Origin: Actinomadura cremea | GTDB taxonomy: Bacteria; Actinomycetota; Actinomycetes; Streptosporangiales; Streptosporangiaceae | NCBI RefSeq assembly: GCF_014648495.1 | Contig: NZ_BMRF01000004.1 | Span: 248,001-312,000, forward strand | Length of the DNA: 64,000 nucleotides | Direction of reading: 5' to 3' | Part shown: positions 1-8,866 of the stretch, one piece after another | Position numbering within the stretch: the stretch's first letter is position 1 | Layout: each line of letters opens with the position of its first letter | Program-made: the position numbers and the translations under genes | The notes under the pieces: generated by a model | What the model was told of the DNA's origin: nothing | The model's input: the letters and a program-made list of their open reading frames with translations, nothing else | Database searches by the model: none

Positions 1-2
1 GC

Positions 3-575
3 GGCCTGCACCGCGCCGCCCGTCCCGGCGGGAACGCGCGCGGGACGTGCCGCGTCGCCGTCCCGCTGATGATGCGGGCCCCCGGCGGCGCGATGGAGGG
101 CAACCACACCAGCGCCGTCATGGTCGACCTGCCGATCGGGGCGATGCCCGAGACCGCGCGGCTCGCCGACATCGCCCGCCGCGGCAAGGTGCTGCGGTCG
201 GGCACCCGCGCGCTGGCCGCCTGGTTCGTGATGCGCCAGGTCGGACGGCTGATGCCGGTGCCGCTGCACGCCCGGTTCGCCCGCGCCGCCTACAGCGAGC
301 GCTTCCTGCAGGGCATCGTGTCGAGCCTGCCGGGTCCGGGCGGGCCGCTGCGCCTGGCGGGCGCCCCGCTCGCCGCCGTCTACCCGGTCGTCCCGCTCGC
401 CCCGGGCGCGCCCCTCGCCGTCGCCGCGCTCGGCGTCTCCCGGGAGCTGTGCTTCGGCGTCTCGCTCGACCCCGGCCTGGTCGACGACGCCGACGCCCTC
501 ACCGCCGCGATCGCCGACGTCATCGACGAACTGCACACCGACCCCGTCACGGAGACCCCCGCCGCCCGACCCTGA
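3..575 (+). CDS. WS/DGAT-type acyltransferase, C-terminal part (5' end outside window)
   Basis: The frame is open from the window edge and 190 codons are visible, so the N-terminal catalytic HHxxxDG half is not here. The visible part matches the C-terminal domain of wax ester synthase/diacylglycerol acyltransferases (known family, DUF1298-type): a G-N-x-x-S segment near codon 35 followed by a V-x-L-P stretch, then an S-L-P-G-P segment, an L-A-G-A turn, a PV-x-P-L run and a late FG-x-S-x-D motif. The family transfers acyl groups from acyl-CoA to diacylglycerol or long-chain alcohols for storage lipid at the membrane. It ends convergently with hpnH, separated by a strong hairpin. Confidence 0.8.
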   Translation, partial: GLHRAARPGGNARGTCRVAVPLMMRAPGGAMEGNHTSAVMVDLPIGAMPETARLADIARRGKVLRSGTRALAAWFVMRQVGRLMPVPLHARFARAAYSERFLQGIVSSLPGPGGPLRLAGAPLAAVYPVVPLAPGAPLAVAALGVSRELCFGVSLDPGLVDDADALTAAIADVIDELHTDPVTETPAARP

Positions 576-609
576 CCCCGTCCTGGGCGGGAGTCGCGGC
601 GCGTGAGGG

Positions 610-639
610 AGCCCCGCGCCGGTCGGCCGGCGCGGGGCT
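610..639. terminator. Bidirectional hairpin terminator between the acyltransferase and hpnH
   Basis: Perfect 13-bp inverted repeat (610-622 with 627-639, loop TCGG) between the two convergent stop codons. There is no clear U-tract, as is usual in high-GC actinomycetes. By position it would serve both genes. Confidence 0.7.
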
Positions 640-654
640 CGGTGGTCCCGGTGG

Positions 655-1659
655 TCACACGGCGCGCATCGCGCGCAGCGACTCCTTCAGCGAGCCCATC
701 GTCGCGAACACCGACGTCGGCTCGTAGCCGCAGTGCGCCATGCAGTTCGCGCAGCGCGCGTCGCGGCCCCGTCCGTAGGAGTCCCAGTCGGTCTCCTCGA
801 TCAGCTCCCGGTACGTCGCGGCGTGCCCGTCGTCCATCAGGTAGCAGGGACGCTGCCAGCCCTTGAGCGAGTACGACGGGATCGCCCACGCCGTGCAGGG
901 GAAGTCGGCCTTCCCCTCCAGGAAGTCGAGGAACAGCGGCGAGTGGTTGAACCGCCAGCGCTTGCGGTTGCCGTTCGCGAACGCCTTCTGGAACAGCGAC
1001 CGCGTCTCCTGGACGCCGAGGAAGTGCTCCTGGTCGGGCGCCTTCTCGTACGCGTAGGCGGGCGAGATCATCATCTGGTCGACGCGCAGGTCGTCGTTGA
1101 GGTAGTTCAGCACCTCGATGACGGACTGCGGAGTGTCGGTGTTGAACACGGTCGTGTTGGTCGTGACGCGGAACCCGCGTTCCTTGCACATCTTGATGGC
1201 GGCGACGGCCTCGTCGAACACGCCCTCCTTGCAGACGGACGCGTCGTGCCGTTCGCGCAGGCCGTCGATGTGCACGGCCCACGCGAAGTACGGCGACGGC
1301 TCGAACTGGTCGATCTTGCGGGGGATGAGGGCGGCGTTCGTGCACAGGAACACGTACCGCCTCATCCGGATCAGCTCGCCGACCAGTTCGCCGATCTTCG
1401 GGTGCATGAGCGGTTCGCCGCCCGCGATCGACACCATCGGGGCGCCGCACTCGCGGATCGCGGCGACGGCCTGCTCGACCGGCATCCGCTGCTTGAGGAC
1501 GTCCGCCGGGTGCTGGATCTTCCCGCAGCCGGCGCACGCCAGGTTGCAGGCGAACAGCGGCTCCAGCTCGACCAGCAGCGGGAACTTCTCGCGGCGCGCG
1601 AGCTTGTTCTTCAGGACGTATCCGCCGACGCGCAGGCTCTGTCGCAGTGGCATGCCCAT
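655..1659 (-). CDS. hpnH: Adenosyl-hopene transferase HpnH (radical SAM)
   Basis: 334 aa, last gene of the hopanoid operon. HpnH joins the 5'-deoxyadenosyl group to diploptene, giving adenosylhopane, the first step of C35 hopanoid side-chain synthesis (known family). The radical SAM cluster motif CNLACAGC is at residues 38-45 (Cys38, Cys42, Cys45). It is followed by the GGEPL SAM-binding motif, and a cysteine-rich C-terminal part (C-x2-C-x3-C) is typical of this family. Start ATG at 1659 lies 1 bp after the shc stop; a second Met is two codons in. The next step needs HpnG, which is not in this window. Confidence 0.95.
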   Translation of the reverse strand: MGMPLRQSLRVGGYVLKNKLARREKFPLLVELEPLFACNLACAGCGKIQHPADVLKQRMPVEQAVAAIRECGAPMVSIAGGEPLMHPKIGELVGELIRMRRYVFLCTNAALIPRKIDQFEPSPYFAWAVHIDGLRERHDASVCKEGVFDEAVAAIKMCKERGFRVTTNTTVFNTDTPQSVIEVLNYLNDDLRVDQMMISPAYAYEKAPDQEHFLGVQETRSLFQKAFANGNRKRWRFNHSPLFLDFLEGKADFPCTAWAIPSYSLKGWQRPCYLMDDGHAATYRELIEETDWDSYGRGRDARCANCMAHCGYEPTSVFATMGSLKESLRAMRAV

Positions 1660-1660
1660 G

Positions 1661-3586
1661 TCAGGTCTCCCGGGCGTACCGGCCCAGGGCGCTGACGGGG
1701 AACACCAGCCGGTACAGGTGGTAGTTGATGTAGAAGTCGCCGGGGAAGCCGGTGCCGGTGAAGTGGTCCTCGTCCCACGTGCCGTCCGGCCGCTGGTGCT
1801 CGATCAGCCAGCGGACGCCCCGGTCGACGGCCGGGCCGCGCTCGCCGGCGGCGAGGAGGGCGAGGAGCGCCCACGCGGTCTGCGACGGCGTCGAGGTGCC
1901 GCGCCCGATCCATCCCGGGTCGTCGTAGGAGCGCAGGTCCTCGCCCCAGCCGCCGTCGGCCCGCTGGTGGCGCTCGAGCCACCGCACGGCCCGCCGGATC
2001 GCGGGCCTGCCCGGCCGGACGCCCGCCGCGATCAGCGCGGGCACCGCGGCGCCCGTCCCGTACACGTGGTTGGCGCCCCAGCGGCCGAACCACGAGCCGT
2101 CCCGCTCCTGCGCCTTCAGCAGCCACACCACGGCCCTCTTCACCGTCAGCGAGTCGGCCATGCCGCGGCGGGCGAGGGCCTCGACGACGTGCGCGGTGAC
2201 GTCGGCGGACGGCGGGTCGATGACCTCGCCGAAGTCGCAGAACGGCAGCCGGCGGCAGAGTTCGCGGGTGTTGTCGGCGTCGAACGCGGCGAACCCGCCG
2301 TCCTTGGACGCCATCCCGGCCATCCAGCGGACGGCCCGTTCGATCGCGGGCTCGGCGTCCGGGTGGTCGACCCGGTCGAGCGCGAGGATCGCCTCGGCGG
2401 TGTCGTCGGTGTCGGGGTAGACGTCGTTGTCGAACTCGAACGCCCACCCGCCGGGCGGCAGGTTCGGGCGCCGCACCGACCAGTCGCCGGGCCCGGTGAT
2501 CTCCTCGCCGAGCACCCAGTCGGCGGCGCGGCGCAGGACCGGGTCGTCGCCGGGGACGCCCGCGTCGGCGAGCGCGTTCATCGCCAGGACGGTGTCCCAC
2601 ACGGGGGACTGGCACGCCTCCAGCCGGCGGCCCTCGGCGTCGCGGATCGTGAACCGCTCCAGGCCCTCCAGACCGCGCTTCATGACCGGGTGGTCGTTGC
2701 GGTAGCCGAGGAGGTGCAGCGCGATCAGCGAGTACACCCACGGCGGCTGGATGCCGCCCCAGCACCCGTCCGCCTCCTGCCGCGCGACGATCCACTCGCC
2801 GGCGCGGCGCAGCGCCGCCTCGCGCAGCGGGCGGACGGGCCGCCGCTGGTACGCGTGCAGGGCCCGGTCGAGCGCGTGGAACGCCTCGTCCCAGCCCGGC
2901 AGCCCGCGCCGTCCGGACGGGCGGGCGGTGCGGTCGGCCCGCAGTTCCGGCAGGTCGAACGGGAGCGGACGGACCGGGCGGAGCGATCCGACGATCGTCA
3001 GCGGGACGATCGTTTGCCGGGCCCAGCACGCGAAGTCGTACACGTTGAGCGGGAACCAGCGGGGCAGGAACATCATCTCCGGCGGCAGCACGGGCAGGTC
3101 GTCCCACGACCATTCGCCGAACATCGCCAGCCAGAACCTCGTGAACACCCGCGTCGCCGGCACCCCGCCCCGCGCCCGGACGAACGCGGACGCCCGCGCC
3201 ATGTGCGGCTCGTCCGGGGCGTCCCCGGCGAGCCGCAGCGCGACGTACGCCTCGGCGGTGGTGGACAGGTCGGACGGGCCGCCGTGGAAGTTCGCCCACG
3301 TGCCGTCCGCCGCCTGCTGCGAGCGGATCCAGCGGGCCGCCTCCCGCGTGTCGTCCTCGGTGCGGACGCCGAGGAACTCGCGCAGCAGCAGATCCTCGGC
3401 GTCCATCGTGACGTTCGTCTGGAGTTCGCCCTTCCACCAGCCCTCGGGGGACTGCAGGGCGATCAGGTGCTCGCGGGCGGCGGCGAGCGCCTCGGCGGGC
3501 GTCCGTGCCGCCCCCGCGGCCTCCGCCGCCGTCGCGAGCTTCGGTTTCGTCGGCTTGGTCGGTCTCGTCGGTTCTGTCGTCGTCAT
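1661..3586 (-). CDS. shc: Squalene-hopene cyclase
   Basis: 641 aa, usual length for the family. It cyclises squalene to hopene/hopanol at the membrane. The catalytic acid motif DTDD is at residues 392-395 (coding bases 2402-2413), within a Y-P-D-T-D-D-T-A context. Several QW-type repeats (Q-x2-DG-x-W) are visible along the protein, including QEADGCW, QERDGSW, QRADGGW and QRPDGTW. The ATG at 3586 was chosen because it overlaps the upstream stop as TGATG and sits directly before a short Thr/Pro/Lys-rich leader. The frame stays open further upstream only because it shadows the polyprenyl synthetase gene. Confidence 0.96.
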   Translation of the reverse strand: MTTTEPTRPTKPTKPKLATAAEAAGAARTPAEALAAAREHLIALQSPEGWWKGELQTNVTMDAEDLLLREFLGVRTEDDTREAARWIRSQQAADGTWANFHGGPSDLSTTAEAYVALRLAGDAPDEPHMARASAFVRARGGVPATRVFTRFWLAMFGEWSWDDLPVLPPEMMFLPRWFPLNVYDFACWARQTIVPLTIVGSLRPVRPLPFDLPELRADRTARPSGRRGLPGWDEAFHALDRALHAYQRRPVRPLREAALRRAGEWIVARQEADGCWGGIQPPWVYSLIALHLLGYRNDHPVMKRGLEGLERFTIRDAEGRRLEACQSPVWDTVLAMNALADAGVPGDDPVLRRAADWVLGEEITGPGDWSVRRPNLPPGGWAFEFDNDVYPDTDDTAEAILALDRVDHPDAEPAIERAVRWMAGMASKDGGFAAFDADNTRELCRRLPFCDFGEVIDPPSADVTAHVVEALARRGMADSLTVKRAVVWLLKAQERDGSWFGRWGANHVYGTGAAVPALIAAGVRPGRPAIRRAVRWLERHQRADGGWGEDLRSYDDPGWIGRGTSTPSQTAWALLALLAAGERGPAVDRGVRWLIEHQRPDGTWDEDHFTGTGFPGDFYINYHLYRLVFPVSALGRYARET

Positions 3587-4647
3587 CAGTGATCCCGTCC
3601 TGTGACGAAGTCGGCGATGTGCAGGAACTCGGCGCGGATCGCGGTGGGCAGCCCCGCCGACGTGATGCGCGCGGCGGCGCGCTCGATGCGGCGCCCGGCC
3701 TCGGCCTCGGCCCACGCCCGGCCGCCGGCCGCCTCCACGAGACGCGCCATCTCCTCGAGCCGGGCGTCCTCCGTCCCGGACCCGGTCGCGTCGTCGCCGC
3801 CGCCGGCGTCGCCGCCGTCGGTGTCGGCGGGTACCGCGTACAGTTCGGCGAGCCGCTCGGACTGCGCCGTCCCGGCGTTCAGGGCGGCGACCACGGGCAG
3901 CGACAGCTTGCGCGACCGCAGGTCCGACAGCGTGGGCTTGCCGGTGACCTTCGGGTCGCCCCAGACGCCGAGCAGGTCGTCGACCAGCTGGAACGCGATG
4001 CCGAGGTCGGAGCCGAACTCGGCGAGCGCGGTGCACAGCGGCTCGGGCGCCCCGTCCAGGACGGCGCCGATCGAGCACGAGCACGCCAGCAGCGCCGCCG
4101 TCTTGTCGGACGCCATCGCGACGCACTCGTCCAGCGAGATGGTGCGGCGCGACTCGAACTCCAGGTCGCGGGCCTGCCCGCCGATGAGCCGCCGGGTGGC
4201 CGCGGCCAGCGCGCGCGCCGCGCGTCCCGAGCCCTGCGCGGGCGCCTCCAGCAGCACCTCCCCGGCCAGCGACGCCAGCGCGTCGCCCGCCAGGATGGCG
4301 TCGGCCTCGCCGAACACCGCCCACGCGGCGGGCCGGTGCCGCCGGGTCCGGTCGCCGTCCATGATGTCGTCGTGCAGGAGCGAGAACGCGTGCGTCAGCT
4401 CCACGGCGACCGCGCCCGGCAGCGCGCTCTCCTGCGGCGCGCTCGCCGCCCGCGCCGACAGCAGCGCCAGCGCGGGGCGCAGCGCCTTGCCCGCCGGGGC
4501 CGCCCGCGGATGTCCCTCCGCGTCGGTCCAGCCGAGGTGGTAGGCCGCGACCCGGTAGGTGCGCGGGTCGAGGCGGCCGACCGCGGCGCGCAGCGCCCCG
4601 TCGACCAGCCCCCGGACATCGGTCATCGAGACCGGAACGGTCGTCAC
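3586..4647 (-). CDS. Polyprenyl (farnesyl/geranylgeranyl) diphosphate synthase
   Basis: 353 aa trans-isoprenyl diphosphate synthase. First Asp-rich motif DDIMD at residues 93-97; second motif DD-x2-G-x3-D from residue 223; the G-K-x-x-R-P substrate motif is near residue 53. Family knowledge: it condenses IPP with an allylic diphosphate. In this operon it probably supplies farnesyl diphosphate for squalene, although chain length cannot be read with certainty. The GTG start at 4647 overlaps the hpnE stop as GTGA; an internal ATG at 4626 is the alternative. A glycine/aspartate-rich, poorly conserved insertion lies around residues 272-290. Confidence 0.9.
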   Translation of the reverse strand: MTTVPVSMTDVRGLVDGALRAAVGRLDPRTYRVAAYHLGWTDAEGHPRAAPAGKALRPALALLSARAASAPQESALPGAVAVELTHAFSLLHDDIMDGDRTRRHRPAAWAVFGEADAILAGDALASLAGEVLLEAPAQGSGRAARALAAATRRLIGGQARDLEFESRRTISLDECVAMASDKTAALLACSCSIGAVLDGAPEPLCTALAEFGSDLGIAFQLVDDLLGVWGDPKVTGKPTLSDLRSRKLSLPVVAALNAGTAQSERLAELYAVPADTDGGDAGGGDDATGSGTEDARLEEMARLVEAAGGRAWAEAEAGRRIERAAARITSAGLPTAIRAEFLHIADFVTGRDH

Positions 4648-5963
4648 CGGTCCCTCACCCCCTCCAGGTGGCGGCGGACCAGCCGAGCGGCGGTCAGGCC
4701 GCTGCGCACTGCTCCCTCCATGGTGTCGGGCCAGCCCGTGTCGGTCCACGCACCGGCGAGGAACAGTCCGGGCGCCCGCGTCGCGGCCGCGGGCCGCACC
4801 GACCCGCTGCCGGGACGCTGCCGGAACGTCGCGCGCCGCTCCCGCGTCACGAACAGCTCCCGCACCCGGGCGTCCCGCGCGGCGGGCAGCAGCCGCGCCA
4901 GCTCCGGGACGAACCGGTCGCGCAGCTCCGCGGTCGGCCGGTCGATCCAGCGGTCGGCGGCCGACAGCGAGATCGCCAGGTACTGGCCGTCCCGCAGCCC
5001 GCTCACCCCCGTCCGGTCGAAGATCCACTGGACGGGCGATCCGACCGCGGCGGCGAACGGCTCGCCCATGACCGGACGGTCGTAGACGACGTGCACGTTG
5101 ACGATCGGGCTCGAGTCCAGCTCCCGCCAGCGCAGCGGGTCCGGCAGCGCCTCCGCGGGCAGCACCTTCGCCGCCGCGTCGTGCGGCACCGCGACGATCA
5201 CCGCGTCCGCCGCGATCGGCACGCCGTCCACCACCACCTTCGGGTCGGTGGTGACCGCCTCGACCTTCGCCTTCAGCCGGACCGTGCCGCCCATCTCGGC
5301 GATGCGGCGCAGCGCCGGGCCGCCGTGCAGCTCCTCCAGCGGGACGACCGGGACGCCGATGTCGGCGGCGTCCGCGCGGCCGAACAGCGCCCGGCGGCAC
5401 ACCAGCGCCGACAGCCCGAGCGCGGCGTCGTCCACGTCCGCGTTCAGCGCCGCCGTGATGAACAGCCCCCACAGCGCCTCGCGCGCCCACGGCCGCTGCC
5501 CCCGCGCCGCGAGCCACGGCCCCGCCGCGATCCGGTCGAGCCGCGCGTCGTCCGGGTCGAGCCGCCGCAGCGCCGCCGCCGTCCGCATCGCCCGCACCCG
5601 TTCGCGGGGCGTCAGGTGCGCGTACCCGGCGAGGGCGGGCAGCAGGTGCAGCGGGCCGGGCAGCCGCGACCGCGTCAGCCGCGCCGCCTCCGCGCCGGGC
5701 CGCAGCACCGTCACGTCGAACCGGTCCTGGACGTCCACGAGGTGGTCGGCGCCGAGCCGCTGCAGCAGACCCTGGTAGGCGGTGCAGCAGCGCAGGAACA
5801 CGTGCTGCCCGTTGTCGACGCTCAGCTCGCCCCGCTCGAACGAGTGCGTGGCGCCGCCCAGCCAGGGCCGCGCCTCCAGCAGTGTCACCGGGACGCCCGA
5901 TTCCCGCAGGGCGATCGCGGCGCTGATGCCGGCCAGGCCGCCGCCCACGATGACCACGCTCAC
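4644..5963 (-). CDS. hpnE: Hydroxysqualene dehydroxylase HpnE (FAD-dependent)
   Basis: 439 aa. The N-terminal FAD-binding motif VIVGGGLAG starts at residue 4 (GxGxxG type) and a C-terminal FAD motif L-F-L-A-G-A-W-T-D-T-G is near residue 398. Both are typical of the squalene-associated desaturase family. In the HpnCDE route it reduces hydroxysqualene to squalene. The GTG start at 5963 overlaps the hpnD stop as GTGA, and the gene overlaps the polyprenyl synthase by 4 bp, so translation is likely coupled through the operon. Confidence 0.93.
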   Translation of the reverse strand: MSVVIVGGGLAGISAAIALRESGVPVTLLEARPWLGGATHSFERGELSVDNGQHVFLRCCTAYQGLLQRLGADHLVDVQDRFDVTVLRPGAEAARLTRSRLPGPLHLLPALAGYAHLTPRERVRAMRTAAALRRLDPDDARLDRIAAGPWLAARGQRPWAREALWGLFITAALNADVDDAALGLSALVCRRALFGRADAADIGVPVVPLEELHGGPALRRIAEMGGTVRLKAKVEAVTTDPKVVVDGVPIAADAVIVAVPHDAAAKVLPAEALPDPLRWRELDSSPIVNVHVVYDRPVMGEPFAAAVGSPVQWIFDRTGVSGLRDGQYLAISLSAADRWIDRPTAELRDRFVPELARLLPAARDARVRELFVTRERRATFRQRPGSGSVRPAAATRAPGLFLAGAWTDTGWPDTMEGAVRSGLTAARLVRRHLEGVRDR

Positions 5964-6877
5964 CGTTCCACCCCCGTCAGCGCGCGCGCCGCCACGACCG
6001 CCTTCTGCCAGGTCGGCAGCGACGCGCGGGTGTTCAGCGCGATCGCGGGCCGCGCCTCGATGTTCTCCAGCAGCCGCCGGTAGATCCCGGCCATGGCGGC
6101 GGTGCAGGCGGCGCTGCGGCGGTCCAGCAGCGGGAGCAGCCGCAGGCCCTCCGCGTACCAGGTCCGCGCGCGCTCTGCCTGGAACCCCACCAGCTCGTTG
6201 AGCCGCCAAGGCGGATCGACGAACTTGCCCGCGTCGTCCAGTTCGAGCGTGCAGTTGAACCGTTTGAGGTCCTCGGTCGGGACGTAGATGCGTCCCGCGA
6301 GCCGGTCCTCGCGCAGGTCCCGCAGGATGTTGGTGAGCTGTAACGCGATGCCGAGCGAGTCCGCGAGCGCCTCCGCGCGCAGCCGCCCCTGGGAGCCGAA
6401 GATCGCGAGCGACAGCCGCCCGACCGTCCCCGCCACCTGGCGGCAGTACCGGAGCAGGTCGTCGAACGTCTCGTAGTCCGCGCCCCGCACGTCGCTCTCG
6501 CAGCCGTCGATCAGCTCGTCGAACGCCTCCAGCGGTATCGGGTAGCGGGCCGCCGCGTCCGCGAGCGCCGTCAGCACCGGATGCCCCTCCAGCACCGACG
6601 CGTCCGCCCGCCGTTCCAGGACGTCCCGGACGGACGCGATCCGGCCCCGCGACCGGTCCAGCAGGTCGAGCCGCACGCACGCCGGCTCCGGCCCGTCCCC
6701 GATGTCGTCGACCCCGCGCGCGAACGCGTAGACGGCGCTCATCGCCCGCCGCTTCGGGACGGGCATCAGCCGGATCCCGTAGCCGAAGTTGCGGGCCTCC
6801 TCACGCACCACCCGCTCGCAGTGCCGATACGCCTCCACCACACGCTCGGACCGCTCGCACGCCTCCGAGACCGTCAT
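5960..6877 (-). CDS. hpnD: Presqualene diphosphate synthase HpnD
   Basis: 305 aa squalene/phytoene synthase-family protein. Asp-rich Mg2+-binding motifs are DDIGD at residues 57-61 and DLRED at 187-191, the latter inside the conserved L-T-N-I-L-R-D context that distinguishes HpnD from HpnC. It condenses two farnesyl diphosphates to presqualene diphosphate. The start ATG overlaps the hpnC stop as ATGA. Order hpnC-hpnD-hpnE matches known squalene-forming HpnCDE loci. Confidence 0.93.
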   Translation of the reverse strand: MTVSEACERSERVVEAYRHCERVVREEARNFGYGIRLMPVPKRRAMSAVYAFARGVDDIGDGPEPACVRLDLLDRSRGRIASVRDVLERRADASVLEGHPVLTALADAAARYPIPLEAFDELIDGCESDVRGADYETFDDLLRYCRQVAGTVGRLSLAIFGSQGRLRAEALADSLGIALQLTNILRDLREDRLAGRIYVPTEDLKRFNCTLELDDAGKFVDPPWRLNELVGFQAERARTWYAEGLRLLPLLDRRSAACTAAMAGIYRRLLENIEARPAIALNTRASLPTWQKAVVAARALTGVER

Positions 6878-7740
6878 CGCTCACCCCTCTCCAGTGCGCG
6901 TGCCCAACCGGCCAACAGCGCGGCCCGGCCCGGACGCAGCGCGCGCGCCAGCACGTCGTAGCGGCCCCGCGCCAGCCCGGCGAGCGCCGCGCGCCCCCCG
7001 GCCGCGTATCCCGCCACGGCGATCCGCGCCCACCCCGGCAGGCCCGCCATCAACGGCGGCACCCCCCGGTCCAGCAGGTCGCGGGCCCGCGCCGCCTCCA
7101 GCGCCACGACGCCGCGCAGCCGCGTCGGCGTCCTCCTCCGCCCCAGGTCGTCGTCGGTGCAGCCGAACCGCCGCAGGTCCTCGGCGGGCAGGTACACCCG
7201 TCCCCGCCGGTAGTCCTCCCCGACGTCCTGGCAGTGCTCGATCACCTGCAGCGCCGTGCAGACCCGGTCGGACGACTCCTCCAGTCCCCGGTCGGCCGCG
7301 CCGAACACGTGCAGGACGATCCGGCCCACCGGGTCCGCCGAGAGCCGGCAGTACGCCACCAGCTCCTCCCACGTCTCGTAGCGGTGGACGGTCTGGTCCT
7401 GCCGGTTCGCCTGGACGAGCCGCCGGAACGGTTCGTCCGGGATCGACCGCGCGTGGACGGTCCGCGCCAGCCTGCGCAACTGCGGCAGCTCCGGCGTCCC
7501 GCCCGCGTACACGCGGTCGAGGTCGTCGTCCACCATTTCCAGCAGCTTGCCCCGCTGCTGCTCCGGCGCCTCGTCGCCGATGTCGTCGGCGAGGCGGGCG
7601 AACCCGTACACCGCCATCAGGTCGGCGCGGTACCTCCTCGGCAGCAGCCGTGCCGCCACCGGAAAGTTCTCCCGGGCCGCGAGCCGTGCCAGCGCCCGGT
7701 CGTGCTCTTCGACGTTCCAGGGCGAATCAGTGATCACCAC
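6874..7740 (-). CDS. hpnC: Hydroxysqualene synthase HpnC
   Basis: 288 aa squalene/phytoene synthase-family protein and first gene of the hopanoid operon. First Asp motif DDIGD at residues 52-56; second motif D-V-x-E-D in an H-C-Q-D-V context, as in HpnC. It converts presqualene diphosphate to hydroxysqualene. The start is uncertain: GTG at 7740 or the adjacent GTG at 7737 are the best choices because similarity begins at a W-N-V-E-E-H segment shortly after. No strong ribosome binding site is visible. The 115-bp gap to the divergent DUF2804 gene must hold the operon promoter, but I could not assign boxes with confidence. Confidence 0.88.
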   Translation of the reverse strand: MVITDSPWNVEEHDRALARLAARENFPVAARLLPRRYRADLMAVYGFARLADDIGDEAPEQQRGKLLEMVDDDLDRVYAGGTPELPQLRRLARTVHARSIPDEPFRRLVQANRQDQTVHRYETWEELVAYCRLSADPVGRIVLHVFGAADRGLEESSDRVCTALQVIEHCQDVGEDYRRGRVYLPAEDLRRFGCTDDDLGRRRTPTRLRGVVALEAARARDLLDRGVPPLMAGLPGWARIAVAGYAAGGRAALAGLARGRYDVLARALRPGRAALLAGWARALERGER

Positions 7741-7855
7741 AGTGAGATGAGCGCGCACGGCACCCGAAAAACTCTGATCCAGGTATGGAGTTGTTGAATC
7801 AGGCGCGTGTCGGACCGGACGCCCGAGCCCGCGGCGCCCCCGATAACCTCGGGGG

Positions 7856-8839
7856 ATGCGCGAGCGAGAGATCGTCCGGCCCGTCGACCTGTGCCTGCCC
7901 GACGGGAGCCTGAACCCCGCCGCCGTCGGCTGGACGCGCCGCCCGCTGCACCGCGCCAACCTGCGCGGATGGGGCCGCGCCAAGCGGTGGGAGTACTGGG
8001 GGATCGTCACGCCGCGCCACATCGTCGGGCTCGTCGCGTCCTCGCTCGACTACGCGGGAGTCCACGGCGTGTACGTCCTCGACCGGGAGACCGGCGAGGA
8101 GCTGAGTCGGGACGCGGTAGTCCCGCTCGCGGCGGGTGCGCGGTTCCCCGACCGCAGCGGCGAGGGCACCGCGTCCGTACGCGGCGGCGGCGTCGCGGTC
8201 GGCACCCGCGAGGAACCGGACGGCACCCGCCTGCGCGCGCTCGCGCCCGCGATCGGCGTCGACGTCGACGTCACGGTCCCGGTGCCGGACGGGCACGAGT
8301 CGCTCGGCGTCGTGATCCCGTGGACCGCGAACCGCTTCCAGTACACGGTGAAGGACGTGGGCCGTCCCGTCCACGGTACGCTGCGGCTCCCGTCCGGCAC
8401 GCACCCGGTGAGCGCCGGCGACTCGTTCGCCGTCCTCGACCACGGGCGCGGCAAGTGGCCGTACCGGATGACGTGGAACTGGGCCGCGGCCGCCGCGCCC
8501 GGCCTCGCCCTGCAGCTCGGCGGCCAGTGGACCGACGGCACCGGCATGACGGAGAACGCCCTGTTCGTGAACGGGCGCCTGCACAAGATCGGCGACGAGC
8601 TCGACTGGGCCTACGACCGGACCGACCGGCTCCGCCCGTGGACGATCACCGGCCCGCGCGTGCGGGCCGAGTTCCACCCCTTCCACGAGAAGGTCTCGCG
8701 GACCGAGCTGGGCGTCGTCGGCAGCGAGACCCACCAGTGCTTCGGGACGTTCGGCGGGCGGGCCCGCACCGACGACGGCGCCTGGATCGACCTCGACGGC
8801 CTCACCGGCTGGGCCGAGGAGGCCCGCCAGCGCTGGTGA
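7856..8839 (+). CDS. DUF2804 domain protein
   Basis: 327 aa, cytosolic by appearance (no signal peptide or membrane segment). The sequence matches the DUF2804 family over its whole length: an R-x-W-G-R-A-K-R-W-E-Y-W segment near residue 40, W-T-x-N-R-F-Q-Y-T in the middle, a D-x-G-R-G-K-W-P-Y-R run and an F-x-P-F-H-E-K segment near the C-terminus. Biochemical role is unknown; the fold resembles lipocalin-like/carotenoid-hydratase-related families (family-level inference). The ATG at 7856 follows a G-rich stretch. It is transcribed divergently from hpnC. Confidence 0.85.
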   Translation: MREREIVRPVDLCLPDGSLNPAAVGWTRRPLHRANLRGWGRAKRWEYWGIVTPRHIVGLVASSLDYAGVHGVYVLDRETGEELSRDAVVPLAAGARFPDRSGEGTASVRGGGVAVGTREEPDGTRLRALAPAIGVDVDVTVPVPDGHESLGVVIPWTANRFQYTVKDVGRPVHGTLRLPSGTHPVSAGDSFAVLDHGRGKWPYRMTWNWAAAAAPGLALQLGGQWTDGTGMTENALFVNGRLHKIGDELDWAYDRTDRLRPWTITGPRVRAEFHPFHEKVSRTELGVVGSETHQCFGTFGGRARTDDGAWIDLDGLTGWAEEARQRW

Positions 8840-8866
8840 CCCCGGCACCGGCGACCTTCCTGGCGC

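Noticed and set aside
1661-4324. Longer N-terminus for squalene-hopene cyclase
   Set aside because: The extra residues lie antisense-like over the polyprenyl synthase; the ATG at 3586 overlaps the previous stop and fits family length.
7741-7855. Specific -35/-10 boxes for the hopanoid operon
   Set aside because: AT-rich stretches exist (around 7760-7800) but several alternative boxes fit equally poorly.
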